Assembly: GCF_030403505.1 (NCBI RefSeq)
Contig: NZ_JAUEMJ010000002.1
Span: 898,786 to 962,785, forward strand
Length of the DNA: 64,000 nt
Source: Glycomyces tritici
Lineage (GTDB): Bacteria > Actinomycetota > Actinomycetes > Mycobacteriales > Micromonosporaceae
Direction: 5' to 3'
The notes below the pieces were generated by a model. That model searched no databases. It had not been told where the DNA came from and worked only from the letters and a program-made list of their open reading frames with translations. Shown here piece by piece: positions 46,621 through 55,146 of the stretch (the stretch's first letter is position 1; every line of letters begins with the position of its first letter). The translations under genes and the position numbers were made by a program.

Positions 46621-46711
46621 GATGCTGCGTCCTGTCCTGGCGGCTGGAAGTGCGTGCGTTCCAGCTCATCAGGCGGCGCAGCGGGTTGCTGGCAGGATTG
46701 CGACGTCAACC

Positions 46712-47236
46712 CTAGTAGAGGCGAGCGGCCAGGTCCTCGCTGTCGAGGTCGGTGGTGGGACGCCACTCGGCGGCGTGGACCTCTTCGAGCCGCGGGGTGA
46801 GCTCGGGGTCGTCGCAGTCGAAGCGGTAGCGGATGTCGTAATGCCAGTGGGCGCCTTCGGCTTTGCGCGGGTTGGCGGGGATCGCGTGCACGTCGATGTG
46901 GATCGGGACCGGGTCGGCGAGCGTGAGCGCCGCCGGATCGATCCCCGTCTCCTCCACCGCCTCCCGCAACGCGGCCAGGGGCAGGGACTCGTCGGACGGT
47001 TCGACGTGGCCGCCCGGCTGGAGCCAGCGGTCGAGGCTCTTGTGGTGGATGAGCAGGACCTCGCCGGCGCGGTTGACGAGGATCGCCGAGGCCGTGACGT
47101 GGCCGGGCACGGTCGAGCGCTCGAACGCCTCCGAGCCGTTGAGGGCGAGGATCGGCGCTACGGCCTCGAAGTCCTCAGGCCAGCGGACCAGGTAAGCGGA
47201 GAGCTGGTCTTTGAGATGCGCGATGGAGATGGGCAC
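46712..47236 (-). CDS. Nudix hydrolase
   Basis: A 174-residue protein with a perfect Nudix box, GGHVEPSDESLPLAALREAV followed by EETGI. ASAILVNRAGEVLLIHHKSL precedes it, and HYDIRYRFDCDD follows. The substrate cannot be predicted. The GTG at 47236 has a weak ribosome site; the frame continues upstream inside the oxidoreductase gene on the same strand, but that part is not conserved-looking. It lies 41 bp after the oxidoreductase. Confidence 0.87.
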   Translation of the reverse strand: MPISIAHLKDQLSAYLVRWPEDFEAVAPILALNGSEAFERSTVPGHVTASAILVNRAGEVLLIHHKSLDRWLQPGGHVEPSDESLPLAALREAVEETGIDPAALTLADPVPIHIDVHAIPANPRKAEGAHWHYDIRYRFDCDDPELTPRLEEVHAAEWRPTTDLDSEDLAARLY

Positions 47237-47277
47237 CGCCGTATTCTGCCAGCGCCCGAATACGGCGGTGCCCCTGG

Positions 47278-48222
47278 CTAGTCGACGGTGAGCACGATCT
47301 TGCCGATCGCGCCGCCCGACTCCATCGCCTCGTGGGCCTTGACGAAGTCCTCGAGCGGGAACGTCTGGGAGACATGGACCTTGAGCTTGCCTTCGTCGGC
47401 GAGGGCCGCGAGCGCCTTGAGGCCGATCTCGTCGGGTTCGACGAGCATGAAGTCGGTGCGGATGCCGCGCGCGACCGCCTCGGGGAACTCGGCGTCGCGC
47501 AGCGAGTAGTAGAGCTGGGCGAGCACGCCGCCGTCGCGGATCACCGACACCGAGCGCGCGGCGTAGTCGCCGGCCAGGGTCGTGAGGGCCACGTCGACGT
47601 CCGCGACGGCCTCGGTGAAGTCGACCGCGCGGTAGTCGATGACCTCGTCGGCGCCGAGGGCGCGCACGAAGTCGTGCTTGCCGGCGCTGGCGGTGGCGAT
47701 GACATGGGCGCCGCGGGCCTTGGCGATCTGCACGGCGAGGTGGCCGATGCCGCCGGCGGCCGCGTGGATGAGCACGGACTGGCCGGCCGCGAGACCGGCA
47801 TTGTCCACCAGGGCCTGCCAGGCGGTGAGGCCGCACAGCGGGAGCCCGGCGGCCTCCAGGTGCGAGAGCGCGGCGGGCTTGCGAGCGAACTGGCGGCTCG
47901 GGGCGGTCACGAACTCGGCGTGCGTCCCGGCCTGGTGGGGGAAGCGGGGCATCCCGAAGACCTCGTCGCCGGGCTTGAAGCGGGTGACGCCGATGCCGAC
48001 CTTCTCGACGACGCCGGAGACGTCCCAGCCGAGGATGAACGGCGGCTGTCCGATGTAGAGCCCGATTTCGCGGGCCGCCGGGTCGACCGGGTTGACGCCG
48101 GCCGCGCGAACGCGGACCTGGATCTCGCCGTAGTACGGCTCGGGCCGCTCGACCTCCTTGAGCGCCAACACCTCCGGTCCGCCGAGGGCGGTCTGCGTCA
48201 CGGCGCGCATCATCTCGGGCAC
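47278..48222 (-). CDS. Medium-chain NADP-dependent oxidoreductase (quinone oxidoreductase type)
   Basis: A 314-residue MDR-superfamily enzyme without structural zinc cysteines. VRAAGVNPVDPAAREIG and GWDVSGVVEKVGIGVTRFKP form the GroES-like substrate domain. VLIHAAAGGIGHLAVQIAKA is the NADPH-binding motif (AxxGGIG). It probably reduces quinones or enones. The GTG start has GAGGA eight bases upstream. Followed closely by the Nudix gene. Confidence 0.92.
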   Translation of the reverse strand: MPEMMRAVTQTALGGPEVLALKEVERPEPYYGEIQVRVRAAGVNPVDPAAREIGLYIGQPPFILGWDVSGVVEKVGIGVTRFKPGDEVFGMPRFPHQAGTHAEFVTAPSRQFARKPAALSHLEAAGLPLCGLTAWQALVDNAGLAAGQSVLIHAAAGGIGHLAVQIAKARGAHVIATASAGKHDFVRALGADEVIDYRAVDFTEAVADVDVALTTLAGDYAARSVSVIRDGGVLAQLYYSLRDAEFPEAVARGIRTDFMLVEPDEIGLKALAALADEGKLKVHVSQTFPLEDFVKAHEAMESGGAIGKIVLTVD

Positions 48223-48283
48223 TGCGGGGTCCTCGTCTCTCTGGCGTTCGCGGTCAATGCTCGATTCTAGGCGGGCGCACGCT

Positions 48284-48307
48284 GGGGCCCGCCGAGCGGC
48301 GGGCCCC
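48284..48307 (-). terminator. Terminator after the DUF418 gene
   Basis: A 10-bp perfect stem GGGGCCCGCC / GGCGGGCCCC with loop GAGC, 14 bp beyond the DUF418 stop and upstream of the oxidoreductase gene. Confidence 0.8.
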
Positions 48308-48321
48308 GGGCGGTGCGGTAC

Positions 48322-49527
48322 TCAGCGCTTGCGGCCGTACGTGAGTCGCCGCAGCAGCGTCTCTGCCGGGCCGCGGTAGCCGCGGCGGTGGGCCAGGTAG
48401 GCGGCCCACACGGTCAGCACCCAGACGGCGAGCGCGCTGACCTGCGAGACCAGGAGCGGGCTGCCGACCCGGTCGTCCAGGCCGAGGAGGAACGGCGTCG
48501 CCAGGACCAGCCAGGCCACGGACTGGAACAGGTAGCCGCTCAGCGACCGCTGCCCCAGGGCGCTCACCGCGGTCACCAGGGTGCCGGCGGGCTTGCGGGT
48601 GAGGACGTGGGCGAGGAGGCCGAAGATCGCCGCGTACCCGATGCCGCCGAAGAAGCCCGAGGTCTCGTACAGGAGCTTCATCGACGCGGCGGTGCCCTCA
48701 TCGGCGTTGATGAAACCGCCGCTGAGCAGCGCCATCGGCATCCCGGCGGCGACGGCGACCGTGAGGCCGCCGACCGCGGTCCAGCGCAGCAGCGGCAGGT
48801 GCCGCTCGGGCTCTTCGAGGAAGCGGCGGCGGCCCGCCCAGGCGCCGACCCAGACCATGAGGATCATCGGCAGCAGGGTCAGGGTGTGCACCGGCCACTC
48901 GGCGAGGCGCTCGGCGATCGAGGCGAGGTACGAGGGCGCTTCGACGGAGGGGAACGGCGACACGGGGATCGCGGCGCCGCCGGTCTGGAAGCCGGTCGCC
49001 AGCATGGCGGCGAGGACGAGGACGTAGAGGCCGCCGACGGCGAGGTACCAGGGCGCGAAGCGGTAGACCTTGTCCGTGCGCTGCAGCAGCAGGAGCGTGA
49101 AGACCACGCCGATGAGCCCGTACGCGCCGAGGAAGTCGCCCGAGTAGAGCAGCACGCCGTGGGCGATGCCGAAGAGGAACAGCCATCCGTTGCGCCGCAG
49201 CAGGACCCGCCGCACCTGGCCGGGGGTCGCGCCCGCTTGCGCCTGGCGGCGGGCGAGCTGGACGAGGCCGTAGCCGAACATGATCGCGAACAGCGGGAAG
49301 GCCCGCGCGTGGATGAACTCGACCATGAAGAAGTTGTAGAAGCGCTCGAAGCCGTGCGGGTCGGTCTCGACGCCGGGTGCGCTGGCGAGGAAGTAGCCGG
49401 CGCTGTTGGCGAGCGCGATGAACAGGAGCATCGCGCCGCGGGCGAGGTCGGGCGCGAGGGCCCGTTCGGTGGGGCGCACGGGGCCGCGGCGGATGCGCGG
49501 TTCGGCGAGGGCGGTCTGAGCGGTCAT
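48322..49527 (-). CDS. DUF418-family membrane protein
   Basis: A 401-residue protein with about ten hydrophobic segments. APDLARGAMLLFIALANSAG at the N-terminus and LPPLRWTAVGG-like central loops fit the DUF418/YeiB group. The C-terminal ALGQRSLSGYLFQSVAWLVL is the conserved DUF418 motif. AAGGA precedes the ATG. Function of the family is unknown; transport or modification of a lipid-linked substrate is often suggested. It is divergent from a TetR regulator across a long palindrome and is the likely target of that repressor. Confidence 0.9.
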   Translation of the reverse strand: MTAQTALAEPRIRRGPVRPTERALAPDLARGAMLLFIALANSAGYFLASAPGVETDPHGFERFYNFFMVEFIHARAFPLFAIMFGYGLVQLARRQAQAGATPGQVRRVLLRRNGWLFLFGIAHGVLLYSGDFLGAYGLIGVVFTLLLLQRTDKVYRFAPWYLAVGGLYVLVLAAMLATGFQTGGAAIPVSPFPSVEAPSYLASIAERLAEWPVHTLTLLPMILMVWVGAWAGRRRFLEEPERHLPLLRWTAVGGLTVAVAAGMPMALLSGGFINADEGTAASMKLLYETSGFFGGIGYAAIFGLLAHVLTRKPAGTLVTAVSALGQRSLSGYLFQSVAWLVLATPFLLGLDDRVGSPLLVSQVSALAVWVLTVWAAYLAHRRGYRGPAETLLRRLTYGRKR

Positions 49528-49557
49528 GTCGATCCTTCGGGGGTTCTCGGTCGAACA

Positions 49558-49594
49558 ATTAATATCCTTGGGATACTATCCTAGAGATATTAAT
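49558..49594. promoter_or_regulatory. 37-bp near-perfect palindrome, probable TetR operator
   Basis: The outer arms ATTAATATC and GATATTAAT and the inner arms GGATA and TATCC are symmetric about C49576, with only a few mismatched pairs between them. It lies exactly in the 127-bp gap between DUF418 and tetR. It is strikingly A/T-rich for this genome. Confidence 0.8.
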
Positions 49595-49654
49595 AACATG
49601 TGCAATGATGCTCCCGCAAGGGGGGCTACGAAGGGGCGGAGGTGACCGCAGCGC

Positions 49655-50395
49655 ATGGACGAGGCGGCAGTGCCGGATGAGCTGGCGAGACTGTGGCGGA
49701 TCGCAACGGAGTCCCGCCTCGGGCGGCCCGCGAAACTCGACGTCGGACAGGTCGTGGACGCAGCCGTGGCGCTGGCCGACCGCGAGGGCCTCGCGGCGGC
49801 GACGCTGCCGAAGGTCGCCGAGTCCCTCGGCGTCACGAAGATGTCGCTCTACCGCCACGTCGGATCCAAGGACGAGCTGCTGGCCCTCATGCAGGACGCC
49901 GCAGCCGGGCCAGTGCCCTCCTCATTGGACGGCACCGGACCGTGGCGTGAGCGGTTGCGGCTGTGGGCGTACGAGCAGCGCGCCTTCCTCGCCCGACACC
50001 CGTGGATCGCGACGGCGCCCGTCTCCGGGCCGCCGCGCGGCCCGAACCTCATCGGATGGTTCGACGCCGGGCTGCGCACGCTGCGGCCCACCGGACTCGA
50101 CTGGGGCGCGAAGGTCGGCGTGGTCATGCTCGTCGGCGAGTACGTGCGCGGCAACGCCCAACTGACGCAAGGACTCGAGGCCTCGCGCTCCGAGACGGGC
50201 GAGGATCAGGCGGCGGCCGAGCAGGCCTACGGCCGCGCGATGGCGGCCCTGGTCTCCGCCGAGCGCTTCCCGGACGCGGCGGCGCTGTTCGCCTCAGCGA
50301 CGTTCGAGGACACCGGCCCTGATACCGCCCAGGACGACTTCGACTTCGGCCTGGACCTCATCCTCGACGGCGTCGCCGCCGCGGTCGAGGGCTAG
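49655..50395 (+). CDS. TetR-family repressor
   Basis: A 246-residue regulator. The DNA-binding part (about 25-75) reads QVVDAAVALADREGLAAATL followed by KVAESLGVTKMSLYRHVGSK, a clear TetR HTH. The C-terminal ligand domain is of the TetR_C type (RLRLWAYEQRAFLARHPWIA). Divergent from DUF418 and probably binding the 37-bp palindrome between them. GGAGG lies 12 bases before the ATG. Confidence 0.92.
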   Translation: MDEAAVPDELARLWRIATESRLGRPAKLDVGQVVDAAVALADREGLAAATLPKVAESLGVTKMSLYRHVGSKDELLALMQDAAAGPVPSSLDGTGPWRERLRLWAYEQRAFLARHPWIATAPVSGPPRGPNLIGWFDAGLRTLRPTGLDWGAKVGVVMLVGEYVRGNAQLTQGLEASRSETGEDQAAAEQAYGRAMAALVSAERFPDAAALFASATFEDTGPDTAQDDFDFGLDLILDGVAAAVEG

Positions 50396-50398
50396 CGC

Positions 50399-51286
50399 CT
50401 ACCCGGCGAGGCGCTGATCCCAGTCCCATGCCGAGATCTGCGCGCGCATGAGGCGCGCCGCGGCCGGGAGCCGTTCGTCGCTCGCCCAGTGCAGGCTGAG
50501 CGTGCGGTTGCAGTGCGGGTGGTCGATGCCCACCCAGGCCACGCCCGGCTCGGGCATCGCGAAACGGGCGATCTGCGGGAAGATGCTCAATCCCAGACCG
50601 GCGCTGACCAGCATGTACGTGGCGGCGGGCTCGTCGATCTCGCACACGATGCGCGGCTCCAGGTTGCGGTCGGCGAAGAGCCAGTCGAGCAGGCGCCGCT
50701 GCCACTGGCCGGGCCGGGTGATCACGAACGGTTCCGCCGCGAGGTCCTCGATGGTCACCCGCGGTTCGGCGGCGAGCCGGTGGCCCTGCGGCGCGGCCAG
50801 CCAGACCTGGTCGACGTGCACCACCGCGGACGTGATGCGCGGGGCGCTCACCGGCTGCGACGCCAGGCAGAGGTCGACCTCGTTGGCGCGCAGGGCCTGC
50901 TCCATCTCGTGCGGCGCCATCTGGTGCAGCCGCACCTCCACCTCGGGATGCGCGGCCGTGAACGCGGCGATCGGACCGGTGAGCGGCAGGAACGTCTCCG
51001 ACGCGAGCCGCACGCTGCCTGGGCCGCCGCTCACGACCTCCGCGACCGCGCGGCGACCGGCCTCGAGCTCACCGAGCGCGCGTTCGACGTAGTCGCGGAA
51101 GACCGCGCCGGTCGCGTTGAGCCGCAGGCGACCCGCGCGGTCGAACAGCGGCGCGCCGAGCTCGGCCTCCAAGCGGGCGATGGTGCGGCTGAGCGCGGGC
51201 TGGGCGACCCGGAGCTCCGCCGCGGCCCGGCTGAGGTGCTCCTCACGTGCGACTGCGAGGAACTGGTGCAGGGCGTTCAGGTCCAT
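50399..51286 (-). CDS. LysR-family regulator
   Basis: A 295-residue LTTR. The HTH spans FLAVAREEHLSRAAAELRVA then QPALSRTIARLE (about 9-40). The effector domain includes VRLHQMAPHEMEQALRANEV and SAGLGLSIFPQIARF. AAAGGA precedes the ATG. It is divergent from the small membrane protein/multicopper oxidase pair, with 86 bp between starts, so it likely controls them as well as itself; no T-N11-A site could be singled out with confidence. Confidence 0.93.
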   Translation of the reverse strand: MDLNALHQFLAVAREEHLSRAAAELRVAQPALSRTIARLEAELGAPLFDRAGRLRLNATGAVFRDYVERALGELEAGRRAVAEVVSGGPGSVRLASETFLPLTGPIAAFTAAHPEVEVRLHQMAPHEMEQALRANEVDLCLASQPVSAPRITSAVVHVDQVWLAAPQGHRLAAEPRVTIEDLAAEPFVITRPGQWQRRLLDWLFADRNLEPRIVCEIDEPAATYMLVSAGLGLSIFPQIARFAMPEPGVAWVGIDHPHCNRTLSLHWASDERLPAAARLMRAQISAWDWDQRLAG

Positions 51287-51372
51287 TGACGTCCTTTCAT
51301 GCCATCGGCGTTATAACACCATAGCGATATTGGTCTTTGCCGACTTAACCGCGAGGTCATATCTTCGAGCGC

Positions 51373-51828
51373 GTGAAACGACAAGCGACCCTCGACGACG
51401 CCAAGGCCGGCGCCCCGCCCGAGCCCCGTGCGCGCACTGCTGCCAGCGGCTGGGTGCTGCGCGGGGCGGCGACCCTCCTCCTCATCGGCGGCTTCGGCCA
51501 GCCCGCGTTCGCCGGCGTGTACCTGAGCGGCGACTTCGACGGGCTCGCCTGGCATGTGGTCGGGGCGGACCTGGTGTCCTACATCAGCCTCGTGCAGCTC
51601 GGCGCGGCCGTCGCGGTCTGGGTCCGGGTGCGCCGGGCCTGGCCGTTCTGGGCCACGCTCGCGCTCACCCTCGGCATCGCCGTGCAGTACTTCGCGGGGG
51701 TGGACGGGGCGCTCTGGCTCCACCTGCCTCTCGGCGTGGCGCTCATCGCCGGTATCGCCATCACGTTCGCGGCACTATGGCTGCGCCCGCTGCCCCGCCG
51801 CTCGAAGGAGGCGCGGACCGATGCCTGA
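51373..51828 (+). CDS. Four-helix membrane protein upstream of the multicopper oxidase
   Basis: A 151-residue protein with a polar start and about four hydrophobic segments: GWVLRGAATLLLIGGFGQPA, LVSYISLVQLGAAVAVWV, FWATLALTLGIAVQYFAG and LHLPLGVALIAGIAITFAAL. The C-terminus is basic (RRSKEARTDA). The GTG at 51373 has no clear ribosome site. It overlaps the oxidase start by eight bases, so the two are coupled. It may be a membrane partner or electron donor, but no haem or metal motif is visible. Confidence 0.85.
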   Translation: MKRQATLDDAKAGAPPEPRARTAASGWVLRGAATLLLIGGFGQPAFAGVYLSGDFDGLAWHVVGADLVSYISLVQLGAAVAVWVRVRRAWPFWATLALTLGIAVQYFAGVDGALWLHLPLGVALIAGIAITFAALWLRPLPRRSKEARTDA

Positions 51829-53410
51829 ACCCGCGCTGCCCGAACGCCCTGTCTCGCGGCGCCGCCTGCTCGGCATCGGCACCGGTCTCGGCGCCGTCGC
51901 AGTCGGCGGACTGGCCCTCTCGGCCGCATGGGCCCGCCGCCCCGCCGCCACCGGGGACCAACTGGTGAGCGAAGTACCGCTGCCACAAGCGTTCTCGGTA
52001 CCGCTGCCGATCCCCGCGGTCCTCGCGCCGGTGGCGTCCACCGCTGAGGGCGACCGGTACGAGATGGTGCAGACCGAGACCGAAGCCGAGATCATCCCCG
52101 GCCACTCGACTCGACTATGGACGTACAACGGCACGTTCCCCGGACCCACCATCGAATCCCGGCGCGGCCGGCATGTCACCGTGGCGCACCGCAACGAACT
52201 CCCGGTGCCCACCGTGGTGCACCTCCACGGCGGGCGCACCCCGGCCGCCTCCGACGGCTACCCGACCGACCTCGTCCTCCCCGACGGCTGGACCGACACC
52301 GCCTCGCACCACCACGGCATGGCCGACGACCTCGCCGTCGTCACCAATGTGGAGCGCGAGTACGGCTTCCCGCTCGACCAGCGCGCGACCATGCTCTGGT
52401 ACCACGACCACCGCATGGACTTCACCGCCCCGGCGATCTGGCGCGGGCTCGCCGGAATCCACTTCGTGCGCGACGACGTCGAAGACGCCCTGGACCTGCC
52501 CCGCGGCGACCGCGAACTCCCGCTGATGATCGCCGATCGCGCCTTCGACGCGGACGGGCAGCTCACCTACCCGTCCCTCGACCCGACCCTGACCGGCGAG
52601 ATCGGCGTCGAAGAGCCCTACACGGCGGGCGTCCTCGGCGACGTGATCCTCGTGAACGGCGCGCCCTGGCCCGTGCACGAGGTCGACACCGGGCTGTACC
52701 GACTGCGGGTCCTCAACGCCTCCAATGCGAGGCACTACGAACTCGAAGCCACCACTGAGGACGGACGGCGGCTGCCGCTCGTCCAGATCGGCGCCGACCA
52801 GGGCCTCCTGGCCGCCCCGGTCCGCCACGAGCGCCTGCCGATCGCGCCCGCCGAACGCTACGACCTCCTCATCGACTTCAGCGGCCTGCCGGTCGGGGCG
52901 AACGTGCGCCTCGCGAACCGTCTCGGTTCGGGCCGCACCGCCGACGTCATGCAGTTCCACGTGGTCCGCGAGGGCACGAGCACCCCGATCCCCGAGACGC
53001 TCGCCGACGACCTGCCGGAATGGGACCGCTCGGAGGCGGTCGCGGTGCGCGACATGGCGTTCCGCGCCGGCCGCGTGAACGGCCGCCACGGCTGGGTCAT
53101 CGACGGACTGCCGTTCGACCCGAACCGCACCGATGTGACGACCCGCCTCGGCGACATCGAGGTCTGGCGCCTCATCGCCGACGTGCACCACCCCGTCCAC
53201 CTCCACCTCGTCGGCTTCCGCGTCCTCTCCCGCGGCACCGGTGGACCACTCCCCCAGGACGCGGGCCTCAAGGACACGATCGCCCTGCGCCCGGGCGAGT
53301 CCGCCGAGATCATCACCCGCTTCGACGGCTACAAGGGCCGGTACCTCTTCCACTGCCATACCGCCGAGCACGAGGACATGGGCATGATGGCCAACCTCGA
53401 AGTGACCTAG
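51821..53410 (+). CDS. Tat-exported multicopper oxidase (CotA/bilirubin-oxidase type)
   Basis: A 529-residue laccase-like enzyme. SRRRLLGIGTGL (12-23) is a twin-arginine export signal followed by a hydrophobic stretch. All four copper-binding blocks are intact: HLHGG at 134, WYHDH at 193, HPVHLHL at 457 and HCHTAEHEDMGMM at 511, including the type-1 Cys, His and Met. TYNGTFPGPTIESRRGRHV is the usual first-domain entry. It oxidises phenols or metal ions with O2 outside the cell. AAGGAGG lies nine bases upstream of the ATG. Coupled to the membrane protein before it. Confidence 0.93.
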   Translation: MPEPALPERPVSRRRLLGIGTGLGAVAVGGLALSAAWARRPAATGDQLVSEVPLPQAFSVPLPIPAVLAPVASTAEGDRYEMVQTETEAEIIPGHSTRLWTYNGTFPGPTIESRRGRHVTVAHRNELPVPTVVHLHGGRTPAASDGYPTDLVLPDGWTDTASHHHGMADDLAVVTNVEREYGFPLDQRATMLWYHDHRMDFTAPAIWRGLAGIHFVRDDVEDALDLPRGDRELPLMIADRAFDADGQLTYPSLDPTLTGEIGVEEPYTAGVLGDVILVNGAPWPVHEVDTGLYRLRVLNASNARHYELEATTEDGRRLPLVQIGADQGLLAAPVRHERLPIAPAERYDLLIDFSGLPVGANVRLANRLGSGRTADVMQFHVVREGTSTPIPETLADDLPEWDRSEAVAVRDMAFRAGRVNGRHGWVIDGLPFDPNRTDVTTRLGDIEVWRLIADVHHPVHLHLVGFRVLSRGTGGPLPQDAGLKDTIALRPGESAEIITRFDGYKGRYLFHCHTAEHEDMGMMANLEVT

Positions 53411-53412
53411 CG

Positions 53413-53546
53413 GGGCCCGGGCAGGCGGGCCCGCAGCTTCGCCAGGGCGCGGAGAAGGGCGTCGCGGTTCTTCGCTGAATTGATCCAGGCCGGGTGATGG
53501 TGCCGTTGCCGGGTCCGGTCTCGCGGACGCCGGCGGCGCCCTGCAC
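53413..53546 (-). pseudogene. Decayed C-terminal fragment of a zinc-ribbon protein
   Basis: Read on the minus strand, AAGVRETGPGNGTITRPGSI is followed, after a frameshift, by NRDALLRALAKLRARLPGP. These align with AAGVRDVSPFNRTIASRLPA and NREDLLRALAKLRARLPEN of the intact zinc-ribbon gene at 56435-57016. Only the last 40 or so codons remain and the zinc-binding part is gone. This shows a second, older copy of that accessory gene 3 kb away. Confidence 0.8.
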
Positions 53547-53735
53547 TCGCCCAGTGGGTGGCGGGCGGCCTCATCCAGCCCACCGGCCGCGGCCTTCCAC
53601 GCGGTGAATCCGCACCGACCCCGACGCCTACGAGCTCATGCGGGGCATCGGCGACCTCTGCATCGGCGACGGCGCCGACCCCGCGCTATGAGGCCGACGA
53701 GATGGTCGAACTGCAGGTCACGGGGTGCGAGTGCC
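53540..53735 (+). pseudogene. Decayed C-terminal fragment of a TetR regulator
   Basis: LAQWVAGGLIQPTGRGLPRG is followed in another frame by RTDPDAYELMRGIGDLCIGD, and then, after another shift, RYEADEMVELQVTGC. Together these follow the usual C-terminus of TetR regulators (D.DAYELMRGIGNLCIG...DPRYDA..MVELL). The HTH is missing. It abuts the decayed zinc-ribbon fragment, marking a deletion or recombination joint. Confidence 0.7.
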
Positions 53736-53815
53736 AGACTGACGTGGTCCCGGTCCCGGTCCCGGTCGCGGCCGAGGACGGGCATCACACCCGTGCCATT
53801 CCGGCCCGGCCGAAC

Positions 53816-53831
53816 TGTCGGGTACCCGACA
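53816..53831. promoter_or_regulatory. 16-bp perfect palindrome
   Basis: TGTCGGGTACCCGACA is perfectly self-complementary. It lies 160 bp before the crystallin-like gene, beyond the decayed TetR fragment, with a CCCGGT triplicate (about 53746-53766) before it. It may be a remnant operator or a recombination site. 53736-53992 has no other visible feature. Confidence 0.5.
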
Positions 53832-53992
53832 CTATCCGCTCTCGCCACGCCTGAATCCCGAGTCCTCGGCCCCCGGAAGAGTGAACTCGATCCCAGAAAT
53901 GGTGACTGTCCGTATGTTTTTCATGACCGCAAGTAGCGGCTCAACGGACAGATGCCCCGCCGTCTCGGCGGGTTCGAAAGGAGCACCACATC

Positions 53993-54337
53993 ATGCGCAA
54001 GCGCATCATGGCAAGTGTCGCCGCAGGTTTCATCATGGCCGCCGCCCTCGCCGCGCCGGCCTCCGCCGGCTGGGGCCACGACCACCACGACGGTCCGCAC
54101 GACTGCCCCCGTCACGCGGTCTGCTTCTGGGAGAAGCCCCACTTCCACGGCGACATGTCGGTGAAGTGGAACAACGACCACCACTGCCACAAGGCGCCTG
54201 ACCACCGGATCGGCTCGGTCGTCAACAATTCCCACAGCAAGGTCAAGCTCTACAAGGACAAGCACTGCGACGACCTGACCGAGGTCGTCTACGCCCACGA
54301 CTGGGACAAGCACGTGCACGCGAAGAGCTGGAAGTAG
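53993..54337 (+). CDS. Secreted small protein, crystallin-like / peptidase inhibitor I36 fold
   Basis: A 114-residue protein with signal peptide MRKRIMASVAAGFIMAAALA, cleaved after APASA. The mature part begins GWGHDHHDGPHDCPRHAVCF and is rich in His. CFWEKPHFHGDM and SVVNNSHSKVKLYKDKHCDD are the two half-motifs of the actinobacterial beta/gamma-crystallin (I36 inhibitor) fold, with four Cys suited to two disulfides. AAAGGAG lies ten bases upstream. Metal binding by the His-rich N-terminus is possible. It ends in a very strong terminator. Confidence 0.85.
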   Translation: MRKRIMASVAAGFIMAAALAAPASAGWGHDHHDGPHDCPRHAVCFWEKPHFHGDMSVKWNNDHHCHKAPDHRIGSVVNNSHSKVKLYKDKHCDDLTEVVYAHDWDKHVHAKSWK

Positions 54338-54356
54338 TAGCCGCTCTTCTCCGCCG

Positions 54357-54392
54357 TTCAGGGCCCCGCTTCGCATGAAGCGGGGCCCTGAA
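54357..54392 (+). terminator. Strong terminator after the crystallin-like gene
   Basis: A 16-bp perfect stem (TTCAGGGCCCCGCTTC / GAAGCGGGGCCCTGAA) with loop GCAT, 20 bp after the stop. Confidence 0.92.
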
Positions 54393-54401
54393 GCTGCTTG
54401 A

Positions 54402-54415
54402 GGCAAAACAAAAGG
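54402..54415. repeat. Left direct repeat (probable att site)
   Basis: GGCAAAACAAAAGG, identical to 57960-57973; both copies also have GCTG five bases upstream. An imperfect palindrome (TGGAGGCCATCCTCC) follows inside the element, as expected for a recombinase arm. Confidence 0.65.
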
Positions 54416-54521
54416 TGGAGGCCATCCTCCTTCGCGCTGTTGAACGCGGCGCGCTCTGACCCTTCTCCCCCGCGGAACCACCGGGTGGACGGTAGCTCCG
54501 CACCCCAGACTTCCTCCTGAA

Positions 54522-54953
54522 TTGAAGGTCATCGTGCAGCCTGTCGCTGCCGACCTCGACGAGATAGTTCTGGACTTGAACGATCGGCGATATGCTCTCA
54601 TCCGCTCCAAGGCGAACAAGCATGCGCTCACGGAGGCGGCGGTCCAGTTCGGTGCGCGCGTCAGTGCTGCATGGGTGGGGGTTCGTGCACTGGAAGCGCA
54701 TGGTTCCCAGGAATGGCTGCCTCGCCACACCAAACAGTTGGAAGATCCCGAACCTTTGCGGTACTTCGCGCTCGGATGCGTGGCTGCGTCGGCCAGTGGC
54801 GGTGCGACCTGCCTCTACGGCGGCCGGATCGCTGCCCGTGCTCCGCTGAAGTCGCGACCTGAGCCGGCTCAAGTCCGCATGGCGTACTCGACCAAGTGGC
54901 GGCCGACGTCCGAGGCTCATCCCAGATCGTCGAAGATCCACGGCATAGGCTGA
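54522..54953 (+). CDS. Hypothetical protein in the accessory segment
   Basis: A 143-residue open frame from a TTG (MKVIVQPVAADLDEIVLDLN; later LRYFALGCVAASASGGATCL). Codon use is less GC-biased at third positions than in neighbouring core genes. A long antisense frame (54243-55058) overlaps it; neither resembles a known family, and this strand is preferred for its more ordinary amino-acid composition. It has no clear ribosome site, so it may be a remnant. No function can be suggested. Confidence 0.35.
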   Translation: MKVIVQPVAADLDEIVLDLNDRRYALIRSKANKHALTEAAVQFGARVSAAWVGVRALEAHGSQEWLPRHTKQLEDPEPLRYFALGCVAASASGGATCLYGGRIAARAPLKSRPEPAQVRMAYSTKWRPTSEAHPRSSKIHGIG

Positions 54954-55146
54954 CCCTGCGGTTTCGATCCGCAATTGAGGCCAATGCACCTTGACGATCT
55001 TGCGCGCAGTCGCTTCCGACGAGAGGTTTCCCTCTCTCCTGAACTGGCTGAAGCACAATGATGACGTGCGTCAACTGGGGTCGGCGCCTGTCTCACGGTG
55101 GCTCATCGCTGGGGTATCTCACACAGGCTGATCACCTCTGAAATCG

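Noticed and set aside
54243..55058. 271-codon minus-strand frame antisense to the hypothetical gene at 54522
   Set aside because: It crosses the crystallin gene's terminator and end, and the protein is Arg/Ser-rich without any conserved-looking segment.
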